64,000 bases of DNA, taken from contig NZ_JABBGI010000009.1 in NCBI RefSeq assembly GCF_012927325.1, positions 1 through 64,000 of the forward strand, read 5' to 3'. Positions 51,190-61,854 of this stretch are shown in pieces (position 1 is the stretch's first letter; each line of letters begins with the position of its first letter). The notes beneath the pieces are model-generated. The model was not told the origin of the DNA, made no database searches, and saw only the letters and a list, made by a program, of their open reading frames with translations. This DNA is from Chryseobacterium antibioticum. Lineage in GTDB: Bacteria > Bacteroidota > Bacteroidia > Flavobacteriales > Weeksellaceae. A program made the position numbers and the translations under genes.

Positions 51190-54144
51190 ATGAGGAAAAG
51201 ACAATGTAAAATGGGTGCATTGGCCATGATTTTATTTGCAGAATTTGGCTTTGCACAAAACAGGGACAGCCTTTCCAAAGAGCATGCCATACAGGAAGTT
51301 GTAGTGGTTGCTTTTGGGAAGCAGAAAAAAGAGGAAATAACAGGATCGGTACAATCATTGAAAACGAAAGATCTGGCTAATCTTCAAAACGGAAATATAC
51401 TTCAGGGCATTGGGGGAAAGGTGGCCGGAGTACAGGTCATATCTTCGGGGCAGCCGGGATCGCAGCCTACCATCAGAATGAGAGGAATTGGTTCTATTAA
51501 TGCATCCAGCGATCCGCTTATTGTACTGGATGGCATTCCTTACAATGGAAACCTGAACAGTATTCCGGGAACGGATATTGAGAGTATTTCTTTTCTTGAA
51601 GATGCTTCTTCCAATGCTTTATATGGTTCAAGAGGAGCGAATGGGGTGATCATCGTTAATACCAAAAGAGGAAAATCTAAAGGTCTGCACATAGAAGCAG
51701 ATGTGAAAACAGGAGTGAATTTCCGATCCATCGAAGATTATTCGGTGTATACTTCGCCGCAGGATTACTACACTGCATTTTATAACCGGGCAAGAGTTGG
51801 TGAAGTTGCGAGATTGAAACAGCCGGGAGCCGTTCCTTCCGGAGCGAGCCCTCATGATGTTGGTATTGCCGCCCTGAATAAGTTGGGGTATAGTGCTTAT
51901 AATGTGCCATTTAGCGCACTGATAGGGAAGGATGGTATTTTTAATCCTGATGCCAAACTATTGTATCAGGATAACTGGAAAAATCTGCTTTTTAAGCCAG
52001 GATTAAGAAGAGAAGCCAGTGTAGGGATCACAGCCAATAATGATCAGGTAAAATCGTATACGTCATTAAATTATTTAGACGATCAGGGATATCTCATCGG
52101 TTCCGGATTTAAAAGATTTGGAATAAGATCGAACCTGGATTATGCGATTACCCAAAAACTGAAACTGACCAGTAGCCTTTCCTATACCTATAGCAAACAG
52201 GATTTTGGTGAATCTGGTGGATTTTCCAATCCTTTTCAGTTTGCGAGAAATATAGCGCCTTTTTATCCTGTTTTTCTAAGGGATAATAACTACCAGATCC
52301 TGTATGACAACAGTGGACAGGTGTTATACGATTATGGGGATGGACAAGGGCCAAACGGAGCAACGAGGTCTTATGCGGTTTTTGAAAACCCGGTGGGGAA
52401 TCTCCAATACGACAAATCGCAGACCACCAATAATATTACCAATGTCAATTTGGGTCTGAATTATGAAATCATTAAAGGGTTAGACTTCACCTACAATTTC
52501 GGAGCGTATCTGGAAAACACAAAAAACCTTCAGTTTGGAAATACATTAGGAGGAACTTCCTCATCTGTAGGAGGAACAATCAATATGGGGTCTGTATTTA
52601 AACATACCTTAAACCACCAGCAATTGCTTACGTACCAGAAAAAACTGGATAAACACAACTTTAATATTCTTATCGGGCATGAATTAAACAAAATAAAAAG
52701 CGATGGATTTTCAGGATCCAAACAACAGCTTTTATTGCCGAACTCATTGTCTTTTGATAATGCTGTAAGAATAACCGATCTGTCTGGAAATGGCTATGAA
52801 TATGCCGTAGAAGGGTATTTTACAAGATTGCTTTATAATTATGACGGGAAATATTTCTTTAATGCCAACATGAGAAGAGATGGTTCCTCTGTCTTTTCTC
52901 CGGAGAGCAGATGGGGTAATTTTTACGGTTTGGGCATAGCCTGGAATGTGGCTAAAGAAGACTTCCTTAAAGACAATGAGGTCATCAATTCTCTTAGGTT
53001 GAAAGCTTCTTACGGACAACAGGGAAATGATAATATTTTGCTGGATGGTTCTACCAGAGACTATTACGCCTATCAGGATATCTATGGAATCAACAATTTT
53101 GGAGATGACAAACCCGTTCTGTCCCTTAAAAAACAGGGAAATAAAGATTTAAAATGGGAAACTTCCAAAAATCTGAATGCCGGTTTCGAAATCTCTCTTT
53201 TTAAAAACAGAATCAACCTGAATGCGGATTATTTTGAGAGAAAAGTATCAGATATGATCTATGCACTTCCTTTACCTCCTTCCAATGCGGGTTCTTATGT
53301 GAAATACGGTAATATCGGAGACATGATCAACAAAGGGGTTCAGACGAATCTGAATGTGGAAATTCTTCGGTCAGGACAATTCCAGTGGAATGTGTACGGA
53401 AACGCCACCCATTATAAAAACAAAATTACCAAACTGCCTGCCGAGCAAAGAAATACAGGCCTTGTAAGCGGTCTGTTTATTCTGAACGAAGGAGATGACA
53501 GATATACCTACTATCTGAAGAAATTTGCAGGAGTAAATCCTGAAAATGGAGATGCACAATGGTATAGAACAGCTGTTAACCCAAATACACAACAGGAAGA
53601 AACCACGATTACAGCCAATTATAAAGAGGCTACCGATTACAACACGGGAAAATCAGCCATTCCGAAAGTATATGGTGGATTCGGAACCGATTTCACGTAC
53701 AAAGGCTTCAATCTGGCGGTTAATTTTGCCTACCAGTTTGGGGGATATGGCTATGATGATATCTACAGAAGTTTATTCCATTCAGACACGTATGCTTCTA
53801 ATTATTCAACGGATTTAAATAAGACCTGGACCCCGGAAAAACCAAATGCAGCCTTACCAAGGGTAGATTTGACCTCAACCAATCAGAACGGACATTCTAC
53901 ACTTTATCTGATCAAATCAGATTACATCAGCCTTCAGGATGTGACCTTGTCTTATCAGCTACCGGAGGGTTTCGCACAGCAGGCAGGTTTGTCAGGTCTT
54001 AAAGTGTATGTGACGGGGAACAATCTTTACTTATGGTCCAAAAGAAAAGGATATGATCCAAGAGCTTCATTAACCGGAGTTTCAGACCCATACAGATACT
54101 CACTGCTGTCCAGTGTTTCTTTAGGATTTAAATTTAACTTTTAA
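51190..54144 (+). CDS. SusC/RagA-type TonB-dependent transporter
   Basis: 984 residues. A short signal is followed at once by the TonB-box/plug start (AIQEVVVVAFGKQKKEEITG, residues about 34-53) without the usual N-terminal beta-sandwich domain. The family text RMRGIGSINASSDPLIVLDG and GSRGANGVIIVNTKRGK follows, then a large barrel ending SSVSLGFKFNF. It forms a lidded import complex with the SusD protein 8 bases downstream. The regulatory motif and Cys/Met leader point to a sulfur compound as substrate rather than a glycan; no glycoside hydrolase or sulfatase lies nearby. Confidence 0.92.
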   Translation: MRKRQCKMGALAMILFAEFGFAQNRDSLSKEHAIQEVVVVAFGKQKKEEITGSVQSLKTKDLANLQNGNILQGIGGKVAGVQVISSGQPGSQPTIRMRGIGSINASSDPLIVLDGIPYNGNLNSIPGTDIESISFLEDASSNALYGSRGANGVIIVNTKRGKSKGLHIEADVKTGVNFRSIEDYSVYTSPQDYYTAFYNRARVGEVARLKQPGAVPSGASPHDVGIAALNKLGYSAYNVPFSALIGKDGIFNPDAKLLYQDNWKNLLFKPGLRREASVGITANNDQVKSYTSLNYLDDQGYLIGSGFKRFGIRSNLDYAITQKLKLTSSLSYTYSKQDFGESGGFSNPFQFARNIAPFYPVFLRDNNYQILYDNSGQVLYDYGDGQGPNGATRSYAVFENPVGNLQYDKSQTTNNITNVNLGLNYEIIKGLDFTYNFGAYLENTKNLQFGNTLGGTSSSVGGTINMGSVFKHTLNHQQLLTYQKKLDKHNFNILIGHELNKIKSDGFSGSKQQLLLPNSLSFDNAVRITDLSGNGYEYAVEGYFTRLLYNYDGKYFFNANMRRDGSSVFSPESRWGNFYGLGIAWNVAKEDFLKDNEVINSLRLKASYGQQGNDNILLDGSTRDYYAYQDIYGINNFGDDKPVLSLKKQGNKDLKWETSKNLNAGFEISLFKNRINLNADYFERKVSDMIYALPLPPSNAGSYVKYGNIGDMINKGVQTNLNVEILRSGQFQWNVYGNATHYKNKITKLPAEQRNTGLVSGLFILNEGDDRYTYYLKKFAGVNPENGDAQWYRTAVNPNTQQEETTITANYKEATDYNTGKSAIPKVYGGFGTDFTYKGFNLAVNFAYQFGGYGYDDIYRSLFHSDTYASNYSTDLNKTWTPEKPNAALPRVDLTSTNQNGHSTLYLIKSDYISLQDVTLSYQLPEGFAQQAGLSGLKVYVTGNNLYLWSKRKGYDPRASLTGVSDPYRYSLLSSVSLGFKFNF

Positions 54145-54152
54145 GAAAACAG

Positions 54153-55613
54153 ATGAAAACAATAAAATACTTTATAGCAGCTCTCTCTATCACCTTGATA
54201 ACGGGTAGCTGTGCCAATGATTTAAATACACTCCCGGAAGGAGATATATCCGGGGAACAATTGAATAATGACCAGTCAAAGCCCGAAAAAATCTTAGGTG
54301 GAATCTATCTTGATTTCCGGAGTAACGGTGCCGGAGGTTCTACAGCGCATTCTGATTTTGGGATTATGGGCATCAAAGGAGGATCAGATCTGATGTCTAA
54401 TGATGTGATACAGGCCACCAATCAGCATTTGGGGATGTTTTATAATTATGAAGCGACCAATGCCAGTAATTCTGCCGCAGAATTTGTGTGGACTACTTTT
54501 TATGCAAGAATATTTGTCATCAATAAACTGCTTGATGATTTAAAAAACGATACGAAATCCAATAATACAGCCATCAAAGGGCAATTACTTGCTCTGAGAG
54601 CCTACTCCTATTTTTATCTGGTCCGTTTCTACGCAAAAAGCTACAAGGGCAATCAATCAGCACCGGGTCTTCCGCTTGTTCTTACCAGCAGTAACCAAAG
54701 TCAGGGTCTTGCGAGGTCGTCAGTATCGGATGTTTATCAGCAGATTACAAGAGATATTGAAGAATCTATTATCCTTCTGGACAGCTTTGCACGTCCGTCA
54801 AGAGCCCAGATCGATCAAAGAACAGCGAAAGCTATTGCCGCTGAGGTCTATCTGGAAACAGGAGATTATATCAAAGCAGGGAAGTATGCGCATGAAAGCA
54901 AGCAGGGAATAGCACTGATGACTGAAAATGATTATACTACAACCGGATTCTCTAATATCAATAATCCTGAGGTCTTATGGGGTTTTCATAACACCGTATC
55001 TACCATGAGTATCGGAAACTACTATGCTTCATTCTTCTCTATGTTTGATAATACCAATGAAGGGTATGCGGGTGCCGCAAGGATCTACAAGCTGATCGAT
55101 AAACGTCTCTATGAGGCAATACCGGATACGGATTATCGTAAAAAGGTATTTAATGGGAGTCAGGGCGCGGCGTATACTTTTAATGGAAAAAAGAAAAATT
55201 ACCCTGCATATGTAAACTGGAAATTTAAGGATCCCACTCTTTTTGAAGGAGATTATATCTATATCAGAGCATCCTCGCTTTATTATATAGAAGCTGAAGC
55301 GCTGGCCAGACAGGGTAGAGAGGCAGAAGCGAAACAGGTTTTATATGAAATCACTTCAAAAAGAAACAATGCCTATACGCTGTCCTCAAACTCAGGAAAC
55401 GAGCTGATCAACGAAATTATTCTTCAAAAAAGAATTGAACTTTGGGGGGAAGGCTGCGCCTGGTTTGATATGAAAAGATTGGGTACACCTCTGGAAAGAA
55501 TCTATCCGGGAACGAATCATACATTTGGAAGACTGAATCTTTCGCCTGATAAATTCATATTCCAGATCCCGAATAAAGAGATTAATAATAATCCGCAGAT
55601 TGTACAAAATTGA
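54153..55613 (+). CDS. SusD/RagB-type outer-membrane lipoprotein
   Basis: 486 residues. Lipoprotein signal with lipobox ITGSC (lipidated C20). TPR-like helices of the family include LLALRAYSYFYLVRFYA (residues about 147-163), and the C-terminal half has the usual EIILQKRIELWGEG and FDMKRLG. It binds substrate at the cell surface and delivers it to the SusC barrel. A strong terminator follows. Confidence 0.93.
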   Translation: MKTIKYFIAALSITLITGSCANDLNTLPEGDISGEQLNNDQSKPEKILGGIYLDFRSNGAGGSTAHSDFGIMGIKGGSDLMSNDVIQATNQHLGMFYNYEATNASNSAAEFVWTTFYARIFVINKLLDDLKNDTKSNNTAIKGQLLALRAYSYFYLVRFYAKSYKGNQSAPGLPLVLTSSNQSQGLARSSVSDVYQQITRDIEESIILLDSFARPSRAQIDQRTAKAIAAEVYLETGDYIKAGKYAHESKQGIALMTENDYTTTGFSNINNPEVLWGFHNTVSTMSIGNYYASFFSMFDNTNEGYAGAARIYKLIDKRLYEAIPDTDYRKKVFNGSQGAAYTFNGKKKNYPAYVNWKFKDPTLFEGDYIYIRASSLYYIEAEALARQGREAEAKQVLYEITSKRNNAYTLSSNSGNELINEIILQKRIELWGEGCAWFDMKRLGTPLERIYPGTNHTFGRLNLSPDKFIFQIPNKEINNNPQIVQN

Positions 55614-55752
55614 TAGATCATTTCTTAAATTCATTTTAGAAGGGATTGATCAAATTATTTAGAATTTGTCTCATGATTCAATAGTCTGGTTTATAATCAC
55701 TTATGCAGAATTGTTTCCCATAAAATGCAGGGAAGGTACTGGGAAGTTCTAT

Positions 55753-55789
55753 AAAAAAAACCGTTTCACAACTAGTGAAACGGTTTTTT
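55753..55789. terminator. Terminator after the SusCD operon
   Basis: CCGTTTCAC (55761-55769) pairs perfectly with GTGAAACGG (55775-55783), loop AACTA. It is flanked by an A-run and a T-run that extend the stem and give a classic rightward terminator. Confidence 0.88.
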
Positions 55790-56053
55790 GTGATCTAAAA
55801 CTCTCTATTTCATTGCTTTAGGTTGTTTGTGTACATCGTTTCAAAAAAAATAAAATTCTTTTTCAACACGTCAAGTTCTGTCGCTTCCGGCTCTGATATT
55901 TGCCTCAGGAAAACACACAAATGAAAATAGACTTTAAAACAAAAGGTGGAAATCTTCTTGCCGTAAACCACCTAAAAAAATAGGGCTAAAATGAGAAGTC
56001 ATGAGAAAATGACTTGCAATCTATTATTAATATACAATTACAAAAATCACAAA

Positions 56054-59000
56054 ATGAACAACATTGAAAACCTCCCTGCCGAATTGCCGGCAGAAAACAC
56101 TCCAACACAGACACTTTTTAGGTTTGTAAGCTTAAGAAGCCCACAGCTGTCAGATGAAAATGAACAGGATAAAAGATTTATTCTAGCTCCCCAGCAATTA
56201 AAAGATGATGGTACTTTTTACAAACCGGTAGTAGAGGCTTCAGGATCAAAACGTAGAAAACTTCTTGAGTGTGCAGCTACTTTTGCAAATAACACGAAAT
56301 GTATTTCATCTGGGCCCAATAGTATACACAGTCTTGAAAGCTTCAAGAGAACTTATTCTTTAGATCATCAATTGGCTGTTTGGCTGGCAAGGAATAAAGG
56401 AACGTGTACGTATGAAGAATTTACAGCAAAAAAAGCTGAAATATATAACGGACAGTTTAATATTGCCCCCGATCTGTTAGATCTTTGGAATAATTTAATT
56501 TATCAGGTAGCCGTACAAAAAGATTTTTATATAAAAGAACTTGTTATGCAGTTTCTTCTGGTAAGACATGTTTCCTCTGCTTTCAATGAAGAAGAATTTA
56601 AGCTTTTATTGAATGCTAAAGTGGTCCTTCCTAAAGAACTTATGCTGGATGAAAATGCGGATTCCGCATCTCAGAGGCTTTCAAAAATAGCAGTCAATGA
56701 GTTTAAGGAAACCTCTCCAAGTGAGGAAATGAAAAAACAGCAGCTTATTTCCGAAGGAAGGTTAAGGCTTGGTAGATATGAAAAACTGACCAAGAATTTT
56801 TCTCTTTTGGAGAAACAGTACAGGGATGAATATCAAAAAGAATACGAAATCCGGTACGAAGAACATCAGTTAAGAATTGCCCCTATTATTGAAAAATATA
56901 ACGATGATGTAGCAGCAAACAGAGAGAAATACTGTCTAGTGAGAGTGCCGGGAGAAATTTATGACCCGAAAGATCCCTGCCAGCAGATTCCCAAAGTTCC
57001 TGAACCAGTATTGCCCAAGCTCGACTTTCAATTCCGTCCCGAAATTGAGGCTGAATATCTGGCAACTGTATTAAAACCTGAAAATATGGATACTTTACTG
57101 GATATTTTAGGTTATGATTTTCAACCTAGATCAACAGATAAAGAACGCGCTGCTGCAAATGGAATATCTGATCTGCATCAATTGTTGGAAGGAAGAAATA
57201 CGTTTTCGGAAATCAATTCTCTCATCTCAGAATCAACGGAAAACAGGAACAGAGTTATTGCAGAAAATACAGAAACGGATACTGAAGTTTATACCAGTAT
57301 CGGAGGAGTTATTGTTCCAATGGCAAAAGCCGCTGCCGTTCCGTTTACTTATCAGCTGTGTCCAAAGGATCTTTTCAGATTTTATGGGCTTAATATGTCT
57401 TTAAATGTTCCTGATGCTTCATGGGATATTTCAGGAGTATATCATGAGCTGGTTTCCAGCATTGGAACTAAAACGGGGAATGATTTTGTAAAATCCAGAA
57501 ACGGGAATACTATTTTCTTAAATGATCTTTTAGGACAGGGAGCTGATTTCTCAGAATTTGAAGGCGCATCTTTTCATATTGAGCTGTATTTTACAAATGG
57601 ACAGGTTGCTAAATTTAAAACACCGGGAATTACTGTAAAAAACTGTATTTCTTCTAAGTTTGAACTTGAGGTTGAAGGAACTGAAAATCCTCCTGTTATT
57701 ATTGATGAGGAACAGAATTTTATTCCTTCAGGTTTCGGTTTCAAGCAGATCGGAATTGCTGATTATTTAAAAGTTGAGCAGAGTACCCATGCTTATGTAG
57801 AGGGAGAAGTTGCTCATATTGAGAATATCATGGCAAGAGAATACCGTGAAAAATCTACCCGAAAGCTAAGAAGAAGCGAAAATACCACAACTTCATCTTC
57901 TGATACGGAAAGAGAACAGCTTTCTGATACCACGACAGCCAATCGTTTTGAAATGCAGTCTGAAGTTTCCAAGATCTTACAGGAGTCTAATGATTTTGCA
58001 GGTTTTGCCAATGCAAGTTATGGAGGCAAAATGTTCTCAATGAGCGTCGGTGCCAATTACGCAAACCATCGATCAAAAGATGAAAGTACAAGACAGGCTG
58101 TCACACAGGCTCAGGACATTACGGCAAGAGCGATGGACAGAATCGTAACAAAAGTCCATGAAGAAAGAATCGAAAAGATCATTGATGAATTTGAGGAAAA
58201 TAATTCTCACGGGTTTGACAACAGAAAGGGGGATAAAAATGTAGTAGGTGTTTACCGATGGGTAGATAAACTGATGAAAAACCAGATCTATAACTACGGT
58301 AAACGTATGATGTTTGAGTTCATGGTTCCTGAACCCGCCAAACTGCATTTATTAGGAATGGTTTCTCAGCAAAATCCGGATCAGGTTAATCTAATTAAGC
58401 CGGAAGATCCAAGAACGTCATCAGTAATGGCGATGAAAAATTACGGAGATCTTAGTACAGATGCTGTTTTAAAATACTGGGTATCAAGATACAATGTTGA
58501 AGTGCCTGAAAAGCCTGTAGAAAATTACAGCATTGGAAAATCTTTAAGCGGACAGTTTGCAGGTGAACAAAGTGCAATTCAGCATGCTGCTTTTAAAGAC
58601 GAGATTCAAGTGCCGGACAACTACGTGGCAGTAGGTTGCAGAGTGGGCTACAGCGCATCTGGCGATGGTAGTGAATCGGCCATGTGTATTTTAGTAGGAG
58701 ATATTGATTTTTATCTCCATGGATATTATTCTCAGCTTGAAGTGCGTAGGAGAGAAACTTTTGCTAAACCTTATTCAAAGACAGTTCCTATTTCAGCTAC
58801 TTTTTATGAAATTTTCTCAGGAACAGCGAATTGTGTTTTGGATCTTCAGTTGACACAGGAAGCTAGAGATGCATGGTATCAGAAAGTATTTAAGGCAATT
58901 ATGGACGCTTATGAAGATGTATTGGTGGAATACAATAATAAGCTTGCTGAAGAAAAGAGCAAAGCTGTGGAGATTAAAGGATCCAATCCAACATTCTACC

Positions 59001-59716
59001 GTCAGATTGAAAATACAATTTTACGTAAAAACTGTATTTCTTACATGGCAGACAGAGCCTCAGGATCTACGCATGGATATGGTCTGGAAGGATTGACCAG
59101 CGGTTCTTCTTTCAGCAATTATGAAACGGTTTTAAATAGCAGTTTGGATAAATATACGGCTTTTGTGAAATTTATGGAGCAGGCTTTTGAGTGGGAAAAC
59201 CTTTCTTACAATCTATATCCTTATTACTGGGGAAATAAGCAAAACTGGCTGAATCTTTACCAGTCTGAAGATACCGATCCGTTGTTCAGGTCCTTTATGC
59301 AGAGCGGAATGGCAAGAGTAGTGGTAACAGTCCGTCCGGGATTTGAAGAAGTTGTACAGTTCTATCTGGCAACCGGAAAGATCTGGAATGGAGGAGAAGT
59401 CCCTGTAATCGGAGATGAGCTTTACTTATCAATTGTTGATGAAATGAAAGAACCTAAAGGTTTAAAACAAGGAAAATCATGGATCACGAGACTTCCTACT
59501 TCTCTGAATATCCTTCAGGCAGAAAGTATAGGGCTGAAAGTAAAACATGCATTGCCTTTCAGTACAGAGAATCCGGATGATTTTGAAGTTCCTTCAGAAG
59601 TGATTACGGAGGATAAGTTCAATTTTGAATCCAATACCAACCTTCTGGGCGTTCAGGCATCGGGGACATCTTCTGAGCAAGTGATTTCTGGAGATTGGGC
59701 CGCACAAATTAATTAA
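56054..59716 (+). CDS. Very large protein of unknown family, first gene of a toxin-type cluster
   Basis: About 1,220 residues from ATG 56054 (an upstream ATG at 55991 adds 21 unlikely residues). No signal peptide or membrane segment. Features seen: a charged, probably coiled-coil stretch around residues 225-275 (KQQLISEGRLRLGRYEKL); a Thr/Ser-rich basic segment near 620 (REKSTRKLRRSENTTTSSS) followed by a long amphipathic helix region; and a region with YNYGKRMMFEFMVPEPAKLH. Family not recognised. It is followed after 26 bases by a tail-fibre-like gene, then a small gene and a toxin-like gene, so a structural or delivery role is possible. Confidence 0.7.
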   Translation: MNNIENLPAELPAENTPTQTLFRFVSLRSPQLSDENEQDKRFILAPQQLKDDGTFYKPVVEASGSKRRKLLECAATFANNTKCISSGPNSIHSLESFKRTYSLDHQLAVWLARNKGTCTYEEFTAKKAEIYNGQFNIAPDLLDLWNNLIYQVAVQKDFYIKELVMQFLLVRHVSSAFNEEEFKLLLNAKVVLPKELMLDENADSASQRLSKIAVNEFKETSPSEEMKKQQLISEGRLRLGRYEKLTKNFSLLEKQYRDEYQKEYEIRYEEHQLRIAPIIEKYNDDVAANREKYCLVRVPGEIYDPKDPCQQIPKVPEPVLPKLDFQFRPEIEAEYLATVLKPENMDTLLDILGYDFQPRSTDKERAAANGISDLHQLLEGRNTFSEINSLISESTENRNRVIAENTETDTEVYTSIGGVIVPMAKAAAVPFTYQLCPKDLFRFYGLNMSLNVPDASWDISGVYHELVSSIGTKTGNDFVKSRNGNTIFLNDLLGQGADFSEFEGASFHIELYFTNGQVAKFKTPGITVKNCISSKFELEVEGTENPPVIIDEEQNFIPSGFGFKQIGIADYLKVEQSTHAYVEGEVAHIENIMAREYREKSTRKLRRSENTTTSSSDTEREQLSDTTTANRFEMQSEVSKILQESNDFAGFANASYGGKMFSMSVGANYANHRSKDESTRQAVTQAQDITARAMDRIVTKVHEERIEKIIDEFEENNSHGFDNRKGDKNVVGVYRWVDKLMKNQIYNYGKRMMFEFMVPEPAKLHLLGMVSQQNPDQVNLIKPEDPRTSSVMAMKNYGDLSTDAVLKYWVSRYNVEVPEKPVENYSIGKSLSGQFAGEQSAIQHAAFKDEIQVPDNYVAVGCRVGYSASGDGSESAMCILVGDIDFYLHGYYSQLEVRRRETFAKPYSKTVPISATFYEIFSGTANCVLDLQLTQEARDAWYQKVFKAIMDAYEDVLVEYNNKLAEEKSKAVEIKGSNPTFYRQIENTILRKNCISYMADRASGSTHGYGLEGLTSGSSFSNYETVLNSSLDKYTAFVKFMEQAFEWENLSYNLYPYYWGNKQNWLNLYQSEDTDPLFRSFMQSGMARVVVTVRPGFEEVVQFYLATGKIWNGGEVPVIGDELYLSIVDEMKEPKGLKQGKSWITRLPTSLNILQAESIGLKVKHALPFSTENPDDFEVPSEVITEDKFNFESNTNLLGVQASGTSSEQVISGDWAAQIN

Positions 59717-59742
59717 TCACAATTAACAAAAACAAAAACAAT

Positions 59743-61302
59743 ATGTCTAATATAGGAAAAATTATTAGGGTAAATGCATTACCTCCGCAAGGGGAAAGAG
59801 AAACAAATGTTATTTACCAAGTAGCTGCACCCGGTGCAGCTACTTATACAGACTATGCCATTGATGAAAATGGCGATATGAAAACTCCGGCAGCAGGTTC
59901 TGGTGCCCAGAATCTTAGTGATGATCTTATCAAAATTTCTGATCCAGGTCTGGTATCTGAAGGATTTTTAACCCAGGCTCAGTTCAATCAAAACATGAAT
60001 GAGGATCTGGATCTTAAACTCAATACTCCAGTGATCGACGGAAATGCACAGAATTTCACAAAAATTGTAGGCCTGGATGATAACGGCAATACGGCAAAAC
60101 TGCCCGCAGGTGATTTAGGGAAAAACGTTGCCAATTCTTCTCTGACTACGGTGTCCGGTGCCGGATTGACACTCGGTGCCAACTGGGCACTGAACACTTC
60201 CGGGCTTTATTATTCAATAACCGGATTAGCTGATGTTTCGAGTGATTCAACATTCAATACTTTATTAGCTCAAAATGCATCTGGCAGAATGGGGAAATCA
60301 AACGGGAAAGGCGCATTTATGAACCTGCCTAACCAGTTAACAGAAAGCGAGAAATCCTCATGGAGAACTCTTATGAATGGAGGCTGGACTACCGCAACCA
60401 TGAGCGTTGCGATTATTAATCCGGTAATCATTAAAAAGCAAAATAATATAAGCTATATTTCATTAAAGGGTGCCAATCTCAATCTCAATCCTACAAATTT
60501 TCAGGTTGCCATTGTAGATCTTAACGGTAATGTCGTTTTAAATATCCCTTCCTCACAGGTACAACTGTATACAACAGGACTGGATTTAGTATTTTGGGCT
60601 AATTTATTTTCATTGTCTCTTGGAACATATAAAATAAGATTGAGAAACGGAGTCGCAGAATATACTACTCCTGTAACATTTCAGTTGGTTGACACAGTAA
60701 CTACAATAGATCCTTCAACTCTGGCATGGAATACAAAAGTCTATAACGATGCAACGACTTCAAAAATGTACGCAGCTGGAAATACTGTGTATTACGGATT
60801 AGACGCAAACGTCAAACCAAATGCTGATGAACCTGTATACTTGTTTAAGGCAAAAACACAAACTCCAATATTCCCGGCAAATTCTGATTTTTATTTTGAA
60901 TTTGAGTTGCCTATGTTTTGGGTAAACGGGAATGTCAATACCAATACTTTTGGACTTTCAGCCTTATCTAACCATAACGACTTAAACAATGATTGTGTTG
61001 GAGGCGTGGATATTGGGATCAGGCAGGATTATATGAAATGGACGAATTATAATGGTGCAGCATTACCTAGTCTTGATTATAATCAAACCGCAGTGATGAT
61101 TCTTATAAAGAGGGGGAATATTCTGACACGTATATTCCAAACGAGACTTGCCGGAGGAACAGCTTCTGCAACTTACACAGACAATGTTACAATACCTGAT
61201 GGAACAGCATTCTATATCACGGCAATTTTCCAAAATTCAACTTATTATTCTGCTGTTCCAAAGTATATAAGTATGAGAATTAAAGATATGTACACTTTTT
61301 AA
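59743..61302 (+). CDS. Phage tail-fibre-like protein
   Basis: 519 residues, rich in Asn, Thr, Gly and Ala. The N-terminal part (NVIYQVAAPGAATYTDYAID, then FTKIVGLDDNGNTAKLPAGD) resembles the repeated, trimer-forming stretches of phage tail fibres from Bacteroidota. The C-terminal half is beta-rich. No catalytic motif or signal peptide. It lies between the giant protein gene and a small gene with 26- and 11-base gaps, implying one operon. Assignment is by style of sequence only. Confidence 0.55.
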   Translation: MSNIGKIIRVNALPPQGERETNVIYQVAAPGAATYTDYAIDENGDMKTPAAGSGAQNLSDDLIKISDPGLVSEGFLTQAQFNQNMNEDLDLKLNTPVIDGNAQNFTKIVGLDDNGNTAKLPAGDLGKNVANSSLTTVSGAGLTLGANWALNTSGLYYSITGLADVSSDSTFNTLLAQNASGRMGKSNGKGAFMNLPNQLTESEKSSWRTLMNGGWTTATMSVAIINPVIIKKQNNISYISLKGANLNLNPTNFQVAIVDLNGNVVLNIPSSQVQLYTTGLDLVFWANLFSLSLGTYKIRLRNGVAEYTTPVTFQLVDTVTTIDPSTLAWNTKVYNDATTSKMYAAGNTVYYGLDANVKPNADEPVYLFKAKTQTPIFPANSDFYFEFELPMFWVNGNVNTNTFGLSALSNHNDLNNDCVGGVDIGIRQDYMKWTNYNGAALPSLDYNQTAVMILIKRGNILTRIFQTRLAGGTASATYTDNVTIPDGTAFYITAIFQNSTYYSAVPKYISMRIKDMYTF

Positions 61303-61313
61303 AATTTATTATT

Positions 61314-61793
61314 ATGAACGAACAATTAGAAATACCGACTCAAATCCAGGCTTTAATCAATGACATTGAAAATGTTGAATTAAATCTTGCAGAATTACCC
61401 TTATCTGAACATCCAAAGCTTCCGCAATTCGACAGAAGTATTCGGGTGCTGGATATTGATGCCAAATCTAAACAGCAGTTTATCTGTTTCAACTATGAAC
61501 AGGTACTGAAAGACAAAGAAACCGGCGAAGAGATCAATATTGCTCTTCCTGCCCCGGAGTGGGTAATCTATAAGGAAACATGGAGCTATCTCCGTGATAA
61601 TTACGGCGAGCCAATTGAGCTGCCTCTGGCTGAACCTAAAAATGATATGGTCGTCGACAAAGTGAAAGTTCCCAGTTATCAGTATATGCTTTGGATGCTA
61701 AAGAATAAGAAGGTTGGCTTTACGGAGCTTCTTGCTTCTTACCTGGATGAATTTGTGAAAACCCACAAAGAACAGCTGGATAAGCTTTCCTAA
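61314..61793 (+). CDS. Small acidic hypothetical protein of the toxin-type cluster
   Basis: 159 residues, acidic, soluble, with a Trp/Tyr-rich middle (PEWVIYKETWSYLRDNYG) and a helical C-terminus. No family recognised. Directly before a terminator and the toxin-like gene. It could be a chaperone, adaptor or structural protein of the set. Confidence 0.6.
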   Translation: MNEQLEIPTQIQALINDIENVELNLAELPLSEHPKLPQFDRSIRVLDIDAKSKQQFICFNYEQVLKDKETGEEINIALPAPEWVIYKETWSYLRDNYGEPIELPLAEPKNDMVVDKVKVPSYQYMLWMLKNKKVGFTELLASYLDEFVKTHKEQLDKLS

Positions 61794-61808
61794 GAAGTAT
61801 TGATTAAT

Positions 61809-61834
61809 GGCAGAGCGTAATGCTCTGCCTTTTT
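61809..61834 (+). terminator. Terminator before the toxin-like gene
   Basis: GGCAGAGC (61809-61816) pairs perfectly with GCTCTGCC (61822-61829), loop GTAAT, followed by TTTTT. It begins 16 bases after the small gene's stop and ends 21 bases before the next start, so the toxin-like gene is either read through at low level or has its own start within that gap. Confidence 0.85.
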
Positions 61835-61854
61835 AAACAATTAAAAAACATAAA

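Noticed and set aside
51190..55613. Polysaccharide utilisation locus
   Set aside because: The SusCD pair has no neighbouring glycoside hydrolase, lyase or sulfatase, and its regulatory DNA points to sulfur instead.
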